A DNA stretch of 64,000 nucleotides. Origin: Micromonospora sp. WMMD1102. Its GTDB lineage: Bacteria > Actinomycetota > Actinomycetes > Mycobacteriales > Micromonosporaceae. The stretch's first letter is position 1. Each line of letters opens with the position of its first letter. A program made the position numbers and the translations under genes. Below the pieces are notes generated by a model, which worked only from the letters and a program-made list of their open reading frames with translations, searched no databases and was not told the DNA's origin. Shown here piece after piece: positions 1 to 9,037 of the stretch. Where the stretch lies: the NCBI RefSeq assembly GCF_029626265.1, contig NZ_JARUBN010000001.1, positions 2,542,001 through 2,606,000 on the forward strand, written 5' to 3'.

Positions 1-779
1 CCGGGCAGCAGCGGGCGTACCTGGTCGGCGTCCCGGGCGTTGTCGAGCACCACCAGGGTGTGCCGTGCGGCGAGCAGGCCCCGGTAGAGGGCCGCCTGCC
101 CGTCCAGGGTGGCCGGGATCCGCTGCGGTGGCACTCCGAGGGCGTCGAGTAGCGCACGGATGGCCTCGGCCGGCGCCACCGGCGATCCGGTCGGGTCGAA
201 GCCGCGCAGATTGAGATAGAGCTGTCCGTCGGAGAACCGGTCGGCGACCCGGTGCGCCCAGTGCAGCGCCAGCGCCGTCTTGCCGACCCCGGCCGTGCCG
301 GAGACGGCGGTGATCAGCGCCACCGGGGCTGCCGGGTCGGCCTCCAGCAGTCGGTCGAGTTCGGCCAGCTGGCTGGCCCGGCCGGTGAAACCGGGTACGG
401 TCGGCGGAAGCTGGCGCGGGGACGCCGGGGCCGGGGTGACCGGCTCGGCCGGGCCGGCGGGGCGGCGTCGCTCCTCGACCCGGTCCCGGGCGGTGGCCAG
501 GGCACCCTGCTCGCCGGGGGTGGCGCCGAGCAGCCTGATCAGGATGTCGAACCGGTCGGTCGGCGGCAGTACCCGGCCGGCGAAGTACTCGCCGAGGATT
601 CCCCGGGACCAGCCGGTCTTGGCCGCCAGTTCACGGTAGGTGAGCGGGCTAGCCCCCTCCAGCCGGGCCTCCCGACGGCGCAGGTGTCGCAGCAGCGCGG
701 CCAGTTCGGCGACGGTCTGGACCCGGGCCATCTCCCGGTGCGACAGTCCCGGCGATCGCTCGCCCGACCAGTCGGTCAC
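1..779 (-). CDS. AfsR-like NB-ARC transcriptional regulator with N-terminal HTH (3' part outside window)
   Basis: The minus-strand frame opens with GTG at 779, preceded by a strong GGAGGA ribosome binding site, and runs off the left edge, so only about 259 residues are visible. Residues about 15-75 form an XRE-like helix-turn-helix segment ([20 protein letters not shown]). An NB-ARC ATPase domain begins near residue 110, with Walker [11 protein letters not shown] and the LNLRGFDP stretch typical of actinomycete AfsR/SARP-associated STAND regulators. The NB-ARC part resembles that of the SARP gene at 48.9-51.8 kb, but here the DNA-binding part is an HTH and not a BTAD/OmpR pair. TPR repeats would be expected in the missing C-terminus. 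The target is unknown. Confidence 0.85.
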   Translation of the reverse strand, partial: MTDWSGERSPGLSHREMARVQTVAELAALLRHLRRREARLEGASPLTYRELAAKTGWSRGILGEYFAGRVLPPTDRFDILIRLLGATPGEQGALATARDRVEERRRPAGPAEPVTPAPASPRQLPPTVPGFTGRASQLAELDRLLEADPAAPVALITAVSGTAGVGKTALALHWAHRVADRFSDGQLYLNLRGFDPTGSPVAPAEAIRALLDALGVPPQRIPATLDGQAALYRGLLAARHTLVVLDNARDADQVRPLLP

Positions 780-924
780 GCATCCTCCATGCCTCGCGGA
801 CATCGACCTGCGCAGTGTGATGGAACCGTCACAATATATCCACCCCCGTCACTGACCGGGTCCACCCGGGCGCACCGGACCGACCGGCCGGACGGGCTGA
901 CGCGGTTGACGCGGTTGACGTGCG

Positions 925-988
925 GCGGTCCTGTGGCGTGGGGCGGTCCTGTGGCGTGGGGCGGTCCTGTGGCGGGCGGTCCTGCGGT
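925..988. repeat. 18-bp tandem repeat beside bL36 gene
   Basis: Four tandem copies of a unit close to GCGGTCCTGTGGCGTGGG (925-942, 943-960, then two degenerate copies) lie directly downstream of the bL36 gene. A shorter repeat of GCGGTTGAC precedes them. It is one of several minisatellite-like tracts in this window. Confidence 0.75.
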
Positions 989-1110
989 CAGCCCTGGCGG
1001 CTCTTCCACTGCGGGTTGGCGCGGTTGACCACGACCACCCGGCCGCGCCGGCGTACCACCACCGAGCCGGGCTTCTGCTTCAACGCCCGGAGCGAGCTGC
1101 GAACCTTCAT
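988..1110 (-). CDS. rpmJ: 50S ribosomal protein bL36, cysteine-free (type B) paralogue
   Basis: This 40-residue basic protein starts at ATG 1110 behind a GGAGGAG site. It begins [15 protein letters not shown], has the internal [12 protein letters not shown] segment and ends in KSRQG, which matches the alternative bL36 (YkgO type). It lacks the four zinc-binding residues (three Cys and one His) of the ordinary bL36. In actinobacteria and other bacteria such Cys-free paralogues are generally Zur-controlled and replace the zinc-containing form under zinc limitation; that role is inferred here from family knowledge. No obvious Zur box was picked out by eye. It is monocistronic in this window. Confidence 0.93.
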   Translation of the reverse strand: MKVRSSLRALKQKPGSVVVRRRGRVVVVNRANPQWKSRQG

Positions 1111-1431
1111 GACTGCTCTCCTCCGACTCCAGCCGGCGGTCGCTCCGCCGTCTCGCCTGGGACAACGCCCGGCGCCGGGCGCGGATTCCGCCGGGAGGTT
1201 CGGCCGAGTGGCCCGACCGGGCGGGGCGGACGTGGTAAATCTCGGGGGATCGACTCCCGGCGCGGCGCGGCCGAGTGCGGCCGGGTTTCCGCCCGGAAGG
1301 CCGGTCTGACCGGATCCTCGTCGCCGGCTGCGGGGACCGCCGACGGACCGGGGACAGCCGACTGACGGGGGACAGCCGACGGATAGGGGACAGCCGACGG
1401 ACAGGGGACAGCCGACGGACGGGGGACACCG
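1111..1431. other. Intergenic region between divergent rpmJ and nhaA-dsbA
   Basis: This 321-base spacer must hold both divergent promoters. The left part (to about 1130) contains the rpmJ ribosome binding site; the right third is occupied by the tandem repeat at 1332-1430. No further gene was recognised. Confidence 0.6.
1332..1430. repeat. 17-18 bp tandem repeat upstream of nhaA fusion gene
   Basis: Five consecutive copies of a unit close to GGGGACAGCCGACGGAC run right up to the GTG start at 1432. The last copy supplies the GGGGGA that probably acts as ribosome binding site, so copy number could alter the 5' leader length. Confidence 0.8.
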
Positions 1432-3363
1432 GTGACCGATCCGGATGCGAACGCGTCGCGGATGTCCGGCCGGACGGCCTGGGCCCAGGGCATCGCCGCG
1501 CCGCTGCGCCGGTTCGTCCGCACCGAGTCGGGCAGCGCCGGGGTGCTGGTGGCGGCCGTCGTGGCGGCGCTGGTCTGGGCGAATCTCGACGAGTCGTCGT
1601 ACGAGGCGGTGTGGGGCACCGAGCTCTCCATCCGGCTCGGCGGTGCCGGCGTCTCCTACGACCTGCGTACCTGGGTGAACAGCGGCCTGATGACGCTCTT
1701 CTTCCTGGTGGTGGGTTTGGAGGCGCGCCGGGAGTTCGATCTCGGTGACCTGCGGGACCGCCGCCGGTTCGTGCTGCCGCTGGTGGCCGGCCTGGTCGGG
1801 ATGGCGATCCCGGTCGGGATCTACCTGCTGGTCAACCTGGGTGGACCGGGCGCGCACGGCTGGGGTGTGGCGATGTCCACCGACACCGCGCTCGCGCTGG
1901 GCCTGATCGCACTGCTCGGCCGCGGCATACCCGACCAGGTGCGGATCTTCCTGCTCACCGTGTTCGTGGTCGACGACCTGGTGGCGCTGGTGGTGATCGC
2001 CGTGGTCTACACCGAGCGGGTCGAGGTGCTGCCGCTGGGCGTGGCGATCGGGCTCTTCGCGGTGCTGCTCGGGTTGCGGGCCCTCGGCGTACGGCGGGGT
2101 CTGGTCTACCTTCCGTTCTGCGTCGCGCTCTGGGCGGCGTTGCTGGCCAGCGGCGTGGAGCCGGTGGTCGCCGGGCTCGCCATCGGCCTCACCGCGACCG
2201 CCTACTCGCCGGCCCGGGGCGCCCTGGAGTACGCCAGTGGCCTGTTCAAGCTGTTCCGGGAGCAGCCCACCGCCGAGCTGGCCCGCGACGCCACCGTCGG
2301 TCTGGCCCGGTCCCTGTCGCCGAACGACCGGCTCCAGCGGATCTACCACCCGTGGTCGAGTTATCTGATCGTCCCGCTCTTCGGCCTGGCCAACGCCGGC
2401 ATCGCGCTCGACGCCGAGTTCCTGGCCCGGGCCGTCACCGCCCCGGTGACCCTCGGCGTCTTCCTCGGCTACGTCGTCGGCAAGCCGGTCGCGGTCGTCG
2501 GGGTCACCTGGCTGCTGGACCGGCTCACCCGGGGCCGGATCCGGCCGTCGGTCGGCTGGGCCGGGGTGCTCGGCAGCGGCACCATCTCCGGCATCGGCTT
2601 CACCCTGTCCCTGCTGATCGCCACGCTCGCCTTCCGGGGCGACGACCAGCTCGCCGAGGCGAAAATCGGGGTCCTGGCGGCGTCGGTGGTGGCCGCCCTG
2701 CTCACCTGGGTGGTCTTCCGGGTCACCGCGGCGCTGCCGAAGCCGCGACGGATCCGCGCGCTGCTCGGCGACGTGGACCAGTTGGTCGACCTCGTCCTGC
2801 CGGTCGACCAGCGCCGGGACCATGTCCGTGGCCCGGTGGACGCCTCGGTCACCGTGGTCGAGTACGGCGACTTCCAGTGCCCGTACTGCGGCCAGGCCGA
2901 ACCGGCGGTACGCGAGCTGCTGGCCGACGTCGACCTGCGGTACGTCTGGCGGCACCTGCCGTTGACCGACGTGCACCCGCAGGCGCAGCTCGCGGCGGAG
3001 GCGGCCGAGGCGGCAGCCGCCCAGGGTGCCTTCTGGGAGATGCACGACCTGCTGCTCGACCACCAGGACCGGCTGCGCACCGAAGACCTGGTCGGGTACG
3101 CCGGTCGACTCGGCCTCGACCAGGCGCAGTTCCAGGCGGACCTGATGGCGAACGAGCACGCCGCGCGGGTGGCCAAGGACGTCGACTCGGCCGACCTGAG
3201 CGGCGTCTCTGGCACCCCGACCTTCTTCATCAACGACCGTCGGCACTACGGCGCGTACGACATCGAGACCCTGACCAGGGCGGTCAAGGTGGCCCGGGCG
3301 CGGGCTCGGCTGGAGCCTCGCCGCGACCGGCGGTCCCGCCGGGCCGAGCCATCCGACTCGTGA
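1432..3363 (+). CDS. nhaA: NhaA Na+/H+ antiporter fused to a DsbA-like thioredoxin domain
   Basis: A 643-residue fusion. Residues about 20-435 are a NhaA-type antiporter with many hydrophobic segments and the conserved aspartate pair [10 protein letters not shown] (Asp181/Asp182), the ion-binding site of this family. Residues about 450-625 are a DsbA/thioredoxin-like domain with the redox motif CPYC at 483-486 and the cis-proline loop SGTPTFF. NhaA-DsbA fusions are known in actinobacteria and some other bacteria. The role of the redox domain is not established here; quality control or redox control of the membrane domain is speculation. The GTG at 1432 follows the last tandem-repeat unit. The C-terminal 20 residues are very basic. 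Confidence 0.93.
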   Translation: MTDPDANASRMSGRTAWAQGIAAPLRRFVRTESGSAGVLVAAVVAALVWANLDESSYEAVWGTELSIRLGGAGVSYDLRTWVNSGLMTLFFLVVGLEARREFDLGDLRDRRRFVLPLVAGLVGMAIPVGIYLLVNLGGPGAHGWGVAMSTDTALALGLIALLGRGIPDQVRIFLLTVFVVDDLVALVVIAVVYTERVEVLPLGVAIGLFAVLLGLRALGVRRGLVYLPFCVALWAALLASGVEPVVAGLAIGLTATAYSPARGALEYASGLFKLFREQPTAELARDATVGLARSLSPNDRLQRIYHPWSSYLIVPLFGLANAGIALDAEFLARAVTAPVTLGVFLGYVVGKPVAVVGVTWLLDRLTRGRIRPSVGWAGVLGSGTISGIGFTLSLLIATLAFRGDDQLAEAKIGVLAASVVAALLTWVVFRVTAALPKPRRIRALLGDVDQLVDLVLPVDQRRDHVRGPVDASVTVVEYGDFQCPYCGQAEPAVRELLADVDLRYVWRHLPLTDVHPQAQLAAEAAEAAAAQGAFWEMHDLLLDHQDRLRTEDLVGYAGRLGLDQAQFQADLMANEHAARVAKDVDSADLSGVSGTPTFFINDRRHYGAYDIETLTRAVKVARARARLEPRRDRRSRRAEPSDS

Positions 3364-3479
3364 ATTTCCTCGACACTGCCCAAATTTTTCGGCCGTGTGT
3401 CGAAGTATTGCGGAGATGTGTCGGGAACTGGCAGGCTGAGGCATCGACCCGCATCCCTTCCCTCCGAGGAGCGGCCGCC

Positions 3480-5165
3480 ATGGCAGTGCCACGCCGACGA
3501 ATCCTGATGTCCGCAGCGGCCGGCGGGGCCCTGGCCGCCGCCTCCACCGCCGAACTGCTCGCCGCGCTGGCCGCCCCGGCCCGGGCGGCGAGCCCGCCCG
3601 GCGACGTGGTCGGCAAGATCTCGGTCGGCTACCAGGGCTGGTTCGCCTGCCCCGGCGACGGTGCACCGATCGGCGGCTGGTGGCACTGGAGCCGGGACCG
3701 GTTCCAGGCGCCCTCGCCGGCCAACACCACGATCGTCTCCTGGCCGGACCTGCGCGAGCTGGACCGGGGCTATCCCACGGCGTACCCGAACCTCGGCAAC
3801 GGCACCCCGGCGACGCTCTTCTCCTCCTACGACCAGCAGACCGTCGACACGCACTTCCGGTGGATGCGGGACTACCACTGCGACACGGCGGCGCTGCAAC
3901 GCTTCAACCCGATGGGCGACGAGGGGCCGACCCGGGACGCCATGGCGGCCAAGGTCCGCTCCGCGGCCGAGCGCTTCGGCCGCAGGTACTACATCATGTA
4001 CGACGTCACGAGCTGGACGAACTTCGCCAGCGAGATCAGGACCGACTGGTCGACGAAGATGTCCGCGCACACCGCCTCCCCGGCGTACGCCCGGCAGAAC
4101 GGCAGGCCGGTCGTCTGCGTCTGGGGCTTCGGCTTCGACGATCCGGGGCGACCCTTCCCGCCGGCACCGTGCCTGGACGTCGTCAACTGGTTCAAGGCAC
4201 AGGGCTGCTACGTGATCGGCGGCGTGCCGACGTACTGGCGGGAGGGGATCAACGACTCCCGGCCCGGGTTCACCGAGGTCTACCGCGCGTTCGACATGAT
4301 CTCGCCGTGGATGGTCGGCCGCACCGGCACCCTCGACGGGCTCGACTGGTTCTACACCAATGTCAACCAGCCCGACCAGGCCGACTGCGCCGCCCGGGGC
4401 GTCGACTACCAGCCGTGCGTGATGCCCGGCGACCTCTCCGCCGGGCACCGCCGGCACGGCGACTTCTACTGGCGGCACCTCTACAACATGGTCCGGCTCG
4501 GCGCCCAGGGCCTCTACGTGTCGATGTTCGACGAGTTCAACGAGGGCAACCAGATCGCCAAGACCAGCGAGACCCAGGCGACCACCCCGGCCGGGGCCGG
4601 CATCCGGGCGCTGGACGAGGACGGCACCTTCTGCTCGTCCGACTACTACCTCCGGATCACCGCCGACGGCGGCCGGATGCTCAAGGGCCAGCTTCCGCTG
4701 ACCCCGGTCCGCCCGACGCCACCGGTCAGCGGCGACCCCGAGCCGAACACCAACCTGGCGCGCGGCCGGCCGACCACCGAGAGCGGGCACGTCCAGCACT
4801 ACGGCTCCGGCAACATCGTCGACGGCAACCCGGACAGCTACTGGGAGAGCCCGAACCACCTCTTCCCGCAGTGGGTGCAGGTCGACCTGGGCGCCGCCGC
4901 GACGGTCGGCCGTCTGGTGCTCAGACTGCCGCCGTCACCGGCCTGGGGCGCCCGCACCCAGACCCTGGCGGTGCGCGGCAGCACCGACGGCAGCTCGTTC
5001 GGCACCCTCTCGGCGTCCGCCGGGCGGCTGTTCGACCCGGCCGGCGGCAACACGGTCACGGTCACCTTCCCGGCCACCCCGGCCCGGTACGTCCGGTTGG
5101 AGTTCACCGGCAACACCGGCTGGCCCGCCGGCCAGCTCGCCGAGCTGGAGGTCTACCGGAGCTGA
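3480..5165 (+). CDS. Secreted GH71/GH99-like glycosidase with C-terminal discoidin (F5/8C) domain
   Basis: A 561-residue exported protein. The ATG at 3480 lies downstream of CGAGGAGCGG. The N-terminus has an arginine cluster (PRRRILM) followed by an alanine-rich hydrophobic stretch to about residue 38, consistent with a Tat-type signal. Residues about 45-400 resemble the GH71/GH99-like domain seen in actinomycete secreted proteins ([25 protein letters not shown] near the end). Residues about 422-561 form an F5/8 type C carbohydrate-binding domain (NLARGRP start, YVRLEF near the end). GH99 enzymes are endo-alpha-mannosidases and GH71 enzymes alpha-1,3-glucanases, so polysaccharide hydrolysis is likely but the substrate is not determined. 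Confidence 0.85.
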   Translation: MAVPRRRILMSAAAGGALAAASTAELLAALAAPARAASPPGDVVGKISVGYQGWFACPGDGAPIGGWWHWSRDRFQAPSPANTTIVSWPDLRELDRGYPTAYPNLGNGTPATLFSSYDQQTVDTHFRWMRDYHCDTAALQRFNPMGDEGPTRDAMAAKVRSAAERFGRRYYIMYDVTSWTNFASEIRTDWSTKMSAHTASPAYARQNGRPVVCVWGFGFDDPGRPFPPAPCLDVVNWFKAQGCYVIGGVPTYWREGINDSRPGFTEVYRAFDMISPWMVGRTGTLDGLDWFYTNVNQPDQADCAARGVDYQPCVMPGDLSAGHRRHGDFYWRHLYNMVRLGAQGLYVSMFDEFNEGNQIAKTSETQATTPAGAGIRALDEDGTFCSSDYYLRITADGGRMLKGQLPLTPVRPTPPVSGDPEPNTNLARGRPTTESGHVQHYGSGNIVDGNPDSYWESPNHLFPQWVQVDLGAAATVGRLVLRLPPSPAWGARTQTLAVRGSTDGSSFGTLSASAGRLFDPAGGNTVTVTFPATPARYVRLEFTGNTGWPAGQLAELEVYRS

Positions 5166-5185
5166 CCCGGCCACGGGCGCGCCGG

Positions 5186-5761
5186 TCAGCTCCGGGCCAG
5201 CGGCATCTCGACCAGGTGCTCGGCGAGGAACCACGCCTGCAACTCGCCGGTGCGCAGCACGTTCGACACCAGCAGGTCGTTGCTGCCGTCGTCGCCCGTC
5301 TCGGCCACCCGGCCGGCGGCGTCGCGTACGTCGATCAGGATCGTCTCGTGCGCGTCGAGCAGCCGGGAGAGCATCACCGGTACCTGCTCGGCGCCGTCCG
5401 GCGGGCGGGGGATCCGGGTGATCTCGGCGACGTGCCGGGGGTCGCCCACTGCCACCCCGCCGAGCGTCTGCACCCGTTCGGCGAGCATGTCGACAAGCGC
5501 CAGCTGCTCACCGGCGTGCTTGTCGAGCAGCAGGTGGAGTTGGTAGAACGTCGGCCCACGCATCAGCCAGTGGTGCTTCTTGTAGAGGGCGTACAGGATC
5601 TGGGTGTCCGCGAGGACCTGGTTGAGCCGCTGGCAGGAGTACATCCGGGCGTCCGAGGAGAGCCCGAGGGGGAACTGCCGGACGGTGCCGAAATCCTGGA
5701 TCCGCCCGTCGTGCTGGTGCAGCCACGGCTGACTTCCCACGGCTTGATCCGGACCGCTCAT
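5186..5761 (-). CDS. dps: Dps-family DNA-binding ferritin-like protein
   Basis: A 191-residue four-helix ferritin-like protein. The ATG at 5761 follows GGAAGGGG. The segment KKHHWLMRGPTFYQLH and the following LLLDKHAGEQLALVDMLAERV contain the His/Asp/Glu ferroxidase residues shared between adjacent Dps subunits. The N-terminus is about 20 residues longer than in minimal Dps proteins. Dps oxidises and stores iron and protects DNA from peroxide. It converges on the glycosidase gene with only 20 bp between stops. Confidence 0.9.
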   Translation of the reverse strand: MSGPDQAVGSQPWLHQHDGRIQDFGTVRQFPLGLSSDARMYSCQRLNQVLADTQILYALYKKHHWLMRGPTFYQLHLLLDKHAGEQLALVDMLAERVQTLGGVAVGDPRHVAEITRIPRPPDGAEQVPVMLSRLLDAHETILIDVRDAAGRVAETGDDGSNDLLVSNVLRTGELQAWFLAEHLVEMPLARS

Positions 5762-5941
5762 CGCACGCCCCTTCCGACCGGCGACGCTGCTAGGAGGAAG
5801 GCGGCTACCCCGGCCTCGTGCCGGCAAACCCGCCGACCGGCGCAGGACCAGGTCGGGGCGGGGCCGGAGGGCGACGGGCCGGTCACCCGGCGGATGACCG
5901 GCGGGCCTGTGCGGCCTAGACTCTCAGACGTGGGCGCCAGC

Positions 5942-6769
5942 ATGATCAACCCTCGTACGGCCGCACCGTACGGCCATGTCTGCTGGGCCTACGACGAACC
6001 GGCGGAATTCGACCGCCGAGCCCGGCGCTTCCTCGCCGAGGGCCTCGCCGCCGGTGAGCGGGTCTGGTATGCGGTGCCGGGACAGCCGGCGGAGGCCGCC
6101 GAACGACTGGCCGGGCTGGCCGGCTTCGCCGACGCGCTGCGCCGGGGTGCCGCCCAGGTGGTCGGCCTCGACGCGGCCTACCAGGACGGCGTCGTCGACC
6201 CGGTGGCGCAGGTGCGGCGGTTCACGGCCGCGACCGAGGAGGCCCTGGCCGCCGGCTACCGGGGGTTGCGGGTGGCGGCGGACGTGACGCCGCTGGTGCG
6301 TACTCCGGTGCAGGTCGCGTCGTTCGCCCGTTACGAGCATGGGATCGACCGTTACATGCGGCTCCATCCGCTCTCCGGGATGTGCGGCTACCGGCGCGCC
6401 GAGCTGGGTGACCGGATCGTCGCCGAGTTGGCCTGCCTGCACCCGGTGAGCAACGTCCCCGACGTCCTGTTCCGGCTCTACGCCTGCCCGCCCGGGGACG
6501 GCGCCGCGGCGCTGGCCGGCGAGCTGGACACGTTCAACGAGGAGATGTTCGCCACGGCACTGGAGCACGCCGACCTGAGCCCGGTACGCGGTGAGCTGGT
6601 GATGCGCGCCAGCGACCTGCGGTTCATCGACCACCACTGCCTGACCCGGCTGCGCGACTACGCCGGCGGCCGGGACGCCACCGCCGTGCTGCGTACCCCG
6701 TGGGGCGCCGCCGCGCGGCTCGTCGAGCTGATCGGGCTGTCCGGGATCCGGGTGGAGGCGGCCCGATGA
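5942..6769 (+). CDS. MEDS-domain protein with C-terminal STAS-like domain
   Basis: A 275-residue protein. Residues about 8-165 form a MEDS (methanogen/methylotroph DcmR sensory) domain: the GHVCWAYDEPAEF opening, an ARRFLAEGLAAGERV helix and the YEHGIDRYM and SGMCGYRRAEL stretches. Residues about 195-275 look like a STAS anti-sigma-factor antagonist domain (LVMRASDLRFIDHHCL). It overlaps the next MEDS gene by ATGA, so the two are translationally coupled. The pair looks like a partner-switching module: a STAS protein and a kinase-like protein sharing the same sensor. ATG 5942 is used; GTG 5930 is an alternative, and neither has a convincing Shine-Dalgarno site. Confidence 0.82.
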   Translation: MINPRTAAPYGHVCWAYDEPAEFDRRARRFLAEGLAAGERVWYAVPGQPAEAAERLAGLAGFADALRRGAAQVVGLDAAYQDGVVDPVAQVRRFTAATEEALAAGYRGLRVAADVTPLVRTPVQVASFARYEHGIDRYMRLHPLSGMCGYRRAELGDRIVAELACLHPVSNVPDVLFRLYACPPGDGAAALAGELDTFNEEMFATALEHADLSPVRGELVMRASDLRFIDHHCLTRLRDYAGGRDATAVLRTPWGAAARLVELIGLSGIRVEAAR

Positions 6770-7725
6770 GGACCGGAGCCGCAGCCGGCCACGAGGGCTA
6801 CTTCCACGAGGCGGTGCCGTACCGCTCCGACGAGGAACTGCTCGCCGTCGTGCTGCCGTTCCTGCTCGGCGGGGTCACGGCCGGGGAGCCGACCGTGGTG
6901 TCGCTGGGGGAGCGGACGGCCGGACTGGTCCGGTCCGGGTTGCCGGCCGACTCCGGCGTCACCTTCCTGCCCGGCGGCGACCTCTACGCCCGCCCGGCTG
7001 CGGCGATCCGCGCCTACCAGCAGATGCTGGCCGGATACGTCGCCGGAGGCGCCCGGCAGATCCGGATCATCGGCGAGGTGCCGCTGGCCGCCCTCGGCCC
7101 GACCTGGGACTGGTGGGCCCGCTACGAGTCGGCGATCAACCACGCGTACGACGGCTTCCCGCTCTGGAGCATGTGCGCGTACGACATCCGGGTGACCCCC
7201 GCGGCGGTGCTCGATGACGTGCTGCGTACCCATCCGCGGGTGGTGACGGCGGAGGGCCGCCGGCCGAGCGAGACGTACACCGAGCCGAAGGCGTATCTGA
7301 CCGAGCCGCGCTCGCCGGTGCCCGACCCGCTCCAGCGGACGCCCCCGGCGGTCGAACTCGTCGATCCGTCGCCGGCCCTGGCCCGACAGGCGGTCTACGC
7401 GGCCGATACCGGCCTGCTGGGTACGGAGGCGGTCGAGGACCTGGTCGTCGCGGTGAGCGAGACGGTGACGAATGCCCTGCGGCACGGTCGCCCGCCGGTC
7501 CGGTTCCGGCTCTGGGCCGGCGCGGACCGCATCGTCGTCGCGGTCAGCGACGCGGGCGGCGGCCCGGCCGACCCCTTCGCCGGGCTGCTGCCGGCGGCGG
7601 ACGGCGCTGCCGGCGGGCTCGGCATGTGGATCACCTACCAGTCCTGCAACCACGTGGCGGTCAACCGGAGCCCGGGTGCCTTCACCCTCCGGCTGACCGC
7701 CGGGAACCCGCACTTCACCGACTGA
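6766..7725 (+). CDS. MEDS-domain anti-sigma-factor-type histidine kinase-like ATPase
   Basis: A 319-residue protein coupled to the previous gene (start ATG inside ATGA). Residues about 8-165 are a second MEDS sensory domain (GYFHEAVPYRSDEEL; INHAYDGFPLWSMCAYD). Residues about 195-315 are an RsbW/SpoIIAB-like HATPase_c_2 domain, with N-box VSETVTNALRHG near 230 and the G1 box SDAGGGPADPF. There is no dimerisation/phosphoacceptor His segment, so serine-kinase or anti-sigma activity is more likely than classic two-component signalling. This architecture is common in actinomycetes, usually of unknown target. Confidence 0.87.
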   Translation: MRTGAAAGHEGYFHEAVPYRSDEELLAVVLPFLLGGVTAGEPTVVSLGERTAGLVRSGLPADSGVTFLPGGDLYARPAAAIRAYQQMLAGYVAGGARQIRIIGEVPLAALGPTWDWWARYESAINHAYDGFPLWSMCAYDIRVTPAAVLDDVLRTHPRVVTAEGRRPSETYTEPKAYLTEPRSPVPDPLQRTPPAVELVDPSPALARQAVYAADTGLLGTEAVEDLVVAVSETVTNALRHGRPPVRFRLWAGADRIVVAVSDAGGGPADPFAGLLPAADGAAGGLGMWITYQSCNHVAVNRSPGAFTLRLTAGNPHFTD

Positions 7726-7737
7726 GGCCGGACGACC

Positions 7738-8226
7738 ATGCGGATTCGGGAGATGGAGTCGGGCGACGCCACCGCCGTGCTGGCGATCTACCAGGCCGGG
7801 CTGGACAGCGGGCAGGCCAGCTTCGAGACCACCGCGCCGACCTGGCCGGCCTTCGACGCCGGTCGGCTCGGCGCGCACCGGCTGGTCGCGGTGGACGACG
7901 ACGGCGCGGTGCTCGGTTGGGTGGCGGTCAGCCCGGTCTCCGCCCGGGCCGTCTACGCCGGAGTGGTCGAGCACTCCGTCTACGTCCATCCGGCCGCCCG
8001 GGGCAGGGGAGTGGCGCGGGCACTGCTGGACGCGTTGATCGCCTCGACCGAGGCCGCCGGGATCTGGACCATCCAGTCCGGAGTGTTCCCGGAGAACGCC
8101 GCCAGCCTCACCCTGCACGAGCGGGCCGGGTTCCGGGTCGTCGGCGTACGCGAGCGGGTCGGCCGGCACCACGGCAAGTGGCGCGACGTGGTGCTGCTGG
8201 AGCGGCGCAGTCCCGCGATCGGCTGA
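7738..8226 (+). CDS. GNAT N-acetyltransferase, phosphinothricin/methionine-derivative type
   Basis: A 162-residue GNAT protein starting at ATG 7738, 12 bp after the upstream stop. The acetyl-CoA loop is the R/Q-x-x-G-x-G/A motif HPAARGRGVARALLDALI. The opening MRIREMESGDATAVLAIY, the SFETTAPTW segment and the C-terminal GRHHGKWRDVVLLERR are typical of the Pat/MnaT subgroup, which acetylates phosphinothricin, methionine sulfoximine or similar small amines. Real substrate unknown. Probably a passenger behind the MEDS pair. Confidence 0.87.
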   Translation: MRIREMESGDATAVLAIYQAGLDSGQASFETTAPTWPAFDAGRLGAHRLVAVDDDGAVLGWVAVSPVSARAVYAGVVEHSVYVHPAARGRGVARALLDALIASTEAAGIWTIQSGVFPENAASLTLHERAGFRVVGVRERVGRHHGKWRDVVLLERRSPAIG

Positions 8227-8450
8227 CCGCGCGCGGGACAGCACACGGCCGTGCCGCCTGGTGCGGCCGGTTCGCCGGCATCGCCGTCCGTCAGTGGCGT
8301 GCCCCTGTCGGAACGCCTTCCCGCAGGCGATACTGGATATTGATCAACTGGTCCTCCGTCCGCCGGGGTCACCCGGCAAGCGATATTGCATACGGTATCC
8401 AGAGCGACGTATGGTGGAGGTCCAGCCAGCCCGAGTGGAGGTGGATCGCC
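8227..8450. other. Promoter region of the formate dehydrogenase operon
   Basis: No gene is seen in this 224-base spacer. It contains the regulon element at 8385-8400 and a weaker ATAC-T-GGATAT sequence at about 8330-8341. The AT-rich islands around both stand out from the local base composition. Confidence 0.55.
8385..8400 (-). promoter_or_regulatory. Regulon operator-like site, fds promoter
   Basis: On the minus strand this reads GGATACCGTATGCAAT, matching the window-wide element ATACSGTATGCAAT at all 14 positions. It contains the near-palindrome ATAC-C-GTAT. It lies about 50 bp before the fdsG start codon. Binding by the GntR protein at 38.6 kb is inferred, not shown. Confidence 0.6.
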
Positions 8451-8927
8451 GTGGCCAGTCCGGACCCCTCGGTGACGGATCGGGTGCGCGCCATGGTCGC
8501 CGCACACCGTGGCGACCGCGGTGCGCTGTTGCCGATCCTGCACCGGATCCAGGCCGAGTTCGGCTACGTCGACCCCGGCGTCGTGCCGGTGCTGGCCAAC
8601 GAGCTGAACATCTCCCGCGCCGACGTGCACGGCGTGGTGACCTTCTACACCGACTTCCGGGCCGAACCCGCCGGTCGGACGGTGCTGCGACTCTGCCGGG
8701 CCGAGGCCTGCCAGTCGGTCGGCGCCGAACGGCTCGTCGAGTATGCCGAGCGGACCCTGGGGGTCAAGGTCGGACAGACCACACCGGACGGCTCGGTCAC
8801 CCTGGAGCAGGTGTTCTGCCTGGGCAACTGCGCGCTCGGCCCGGCCGGCCAGATCGACGAGCGGGTGCACGGGCGGCTCACCCCGGCCCGGCTGGACGCC
8901 CTGCTGACCACGGCGGTGGACGCGTGA
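8451..8927 (+). CDS. fdsG: NAD-dependent formate dehydrogenase gamma subunit (NuoE-like)
   Basis: A 158-residue NuoE/24-kDa-type protein. GTG 8451 follows GGAGGTGG. Residues form a helical N-domain (GALLPILHRIQAEFGYV) and a thioredoxin-like [2Fe-2S] domain with ligands in CRAEACQS and VFCLGNCALGP. In soluble Fds-type formate dehydrogenases this subunit helps pass electrons toward the FMN-bearing beta subunit. It is first in the operon fdsG-fdsB-fdsA-fdsD; its stop overlaps the fdsB GTG, and its last 11 codons are part of a 48-bp tandem repeat. Confidence 0.93.
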   Translation: MASPDPSVTDRVRAMVAAHRGDRGALLPILHRIQAEFGYVDPGVVPVLANELNISRADVHGVVTFYTDFRAEPAGRTVLRLCRAEACQSVGAERLVEYAERTLGVKVGQTTPDGSVTLEQVFCLGNCALGPAGQIDERVHGRLTPARLDALLTTAVDA

Positions 8928-9037
8928 GCGCCGACGGCGGTGGACGCCCTGCCAACCACGGCGGTGGACGCGTGAGCGCCGACGGCGGTGGACGCCCTGC
9001 CAACCACGGCGGTGGACGCGTCAGCGGCGACGGCGGT
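8894..9037. repeat. Three 48-bp tandem repeats across the fdsG/fdsB junction
   Basis: Three tandem copies, at 8894-8941, 8942-8989 and 8990-9037, each begin GGACGCCCTG and contain GGCGGTGGACGCGTGAGCGC or a near copy. Copies 1 and 2 each contain a GTGAGC start (8924 and 8972); in copy 3 it is mutated to GTC. The unit is 16 codons, so fdsB stays in frame and gains a repeated N-terminal extension rich in Gly, Arg and Asn. Confidence 0.92.

Noticed and set aside
988..3666. 892-codon open frame on the minus strand, opposite nhaA-dsbA
   Set aside because: It is rich in Arg, Gly, Pro, Gln and His and mirrors the GC3 bias of the real gene on the other strand; only its last 40 codons (bL36) are genuine.
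3680..5930. Long plus-strand frame across the glycosidase and dps genes
   Set aside because: Low-complexity Arg/Gly/Pro translation out of frame with the glycosidase; it only becomes real from about 5942 (MEDS-STAS).
8894..9037. CRISPR-like array
   Set aside because: The units are contiguous tandem copies without spacers and lie in coding sequence.
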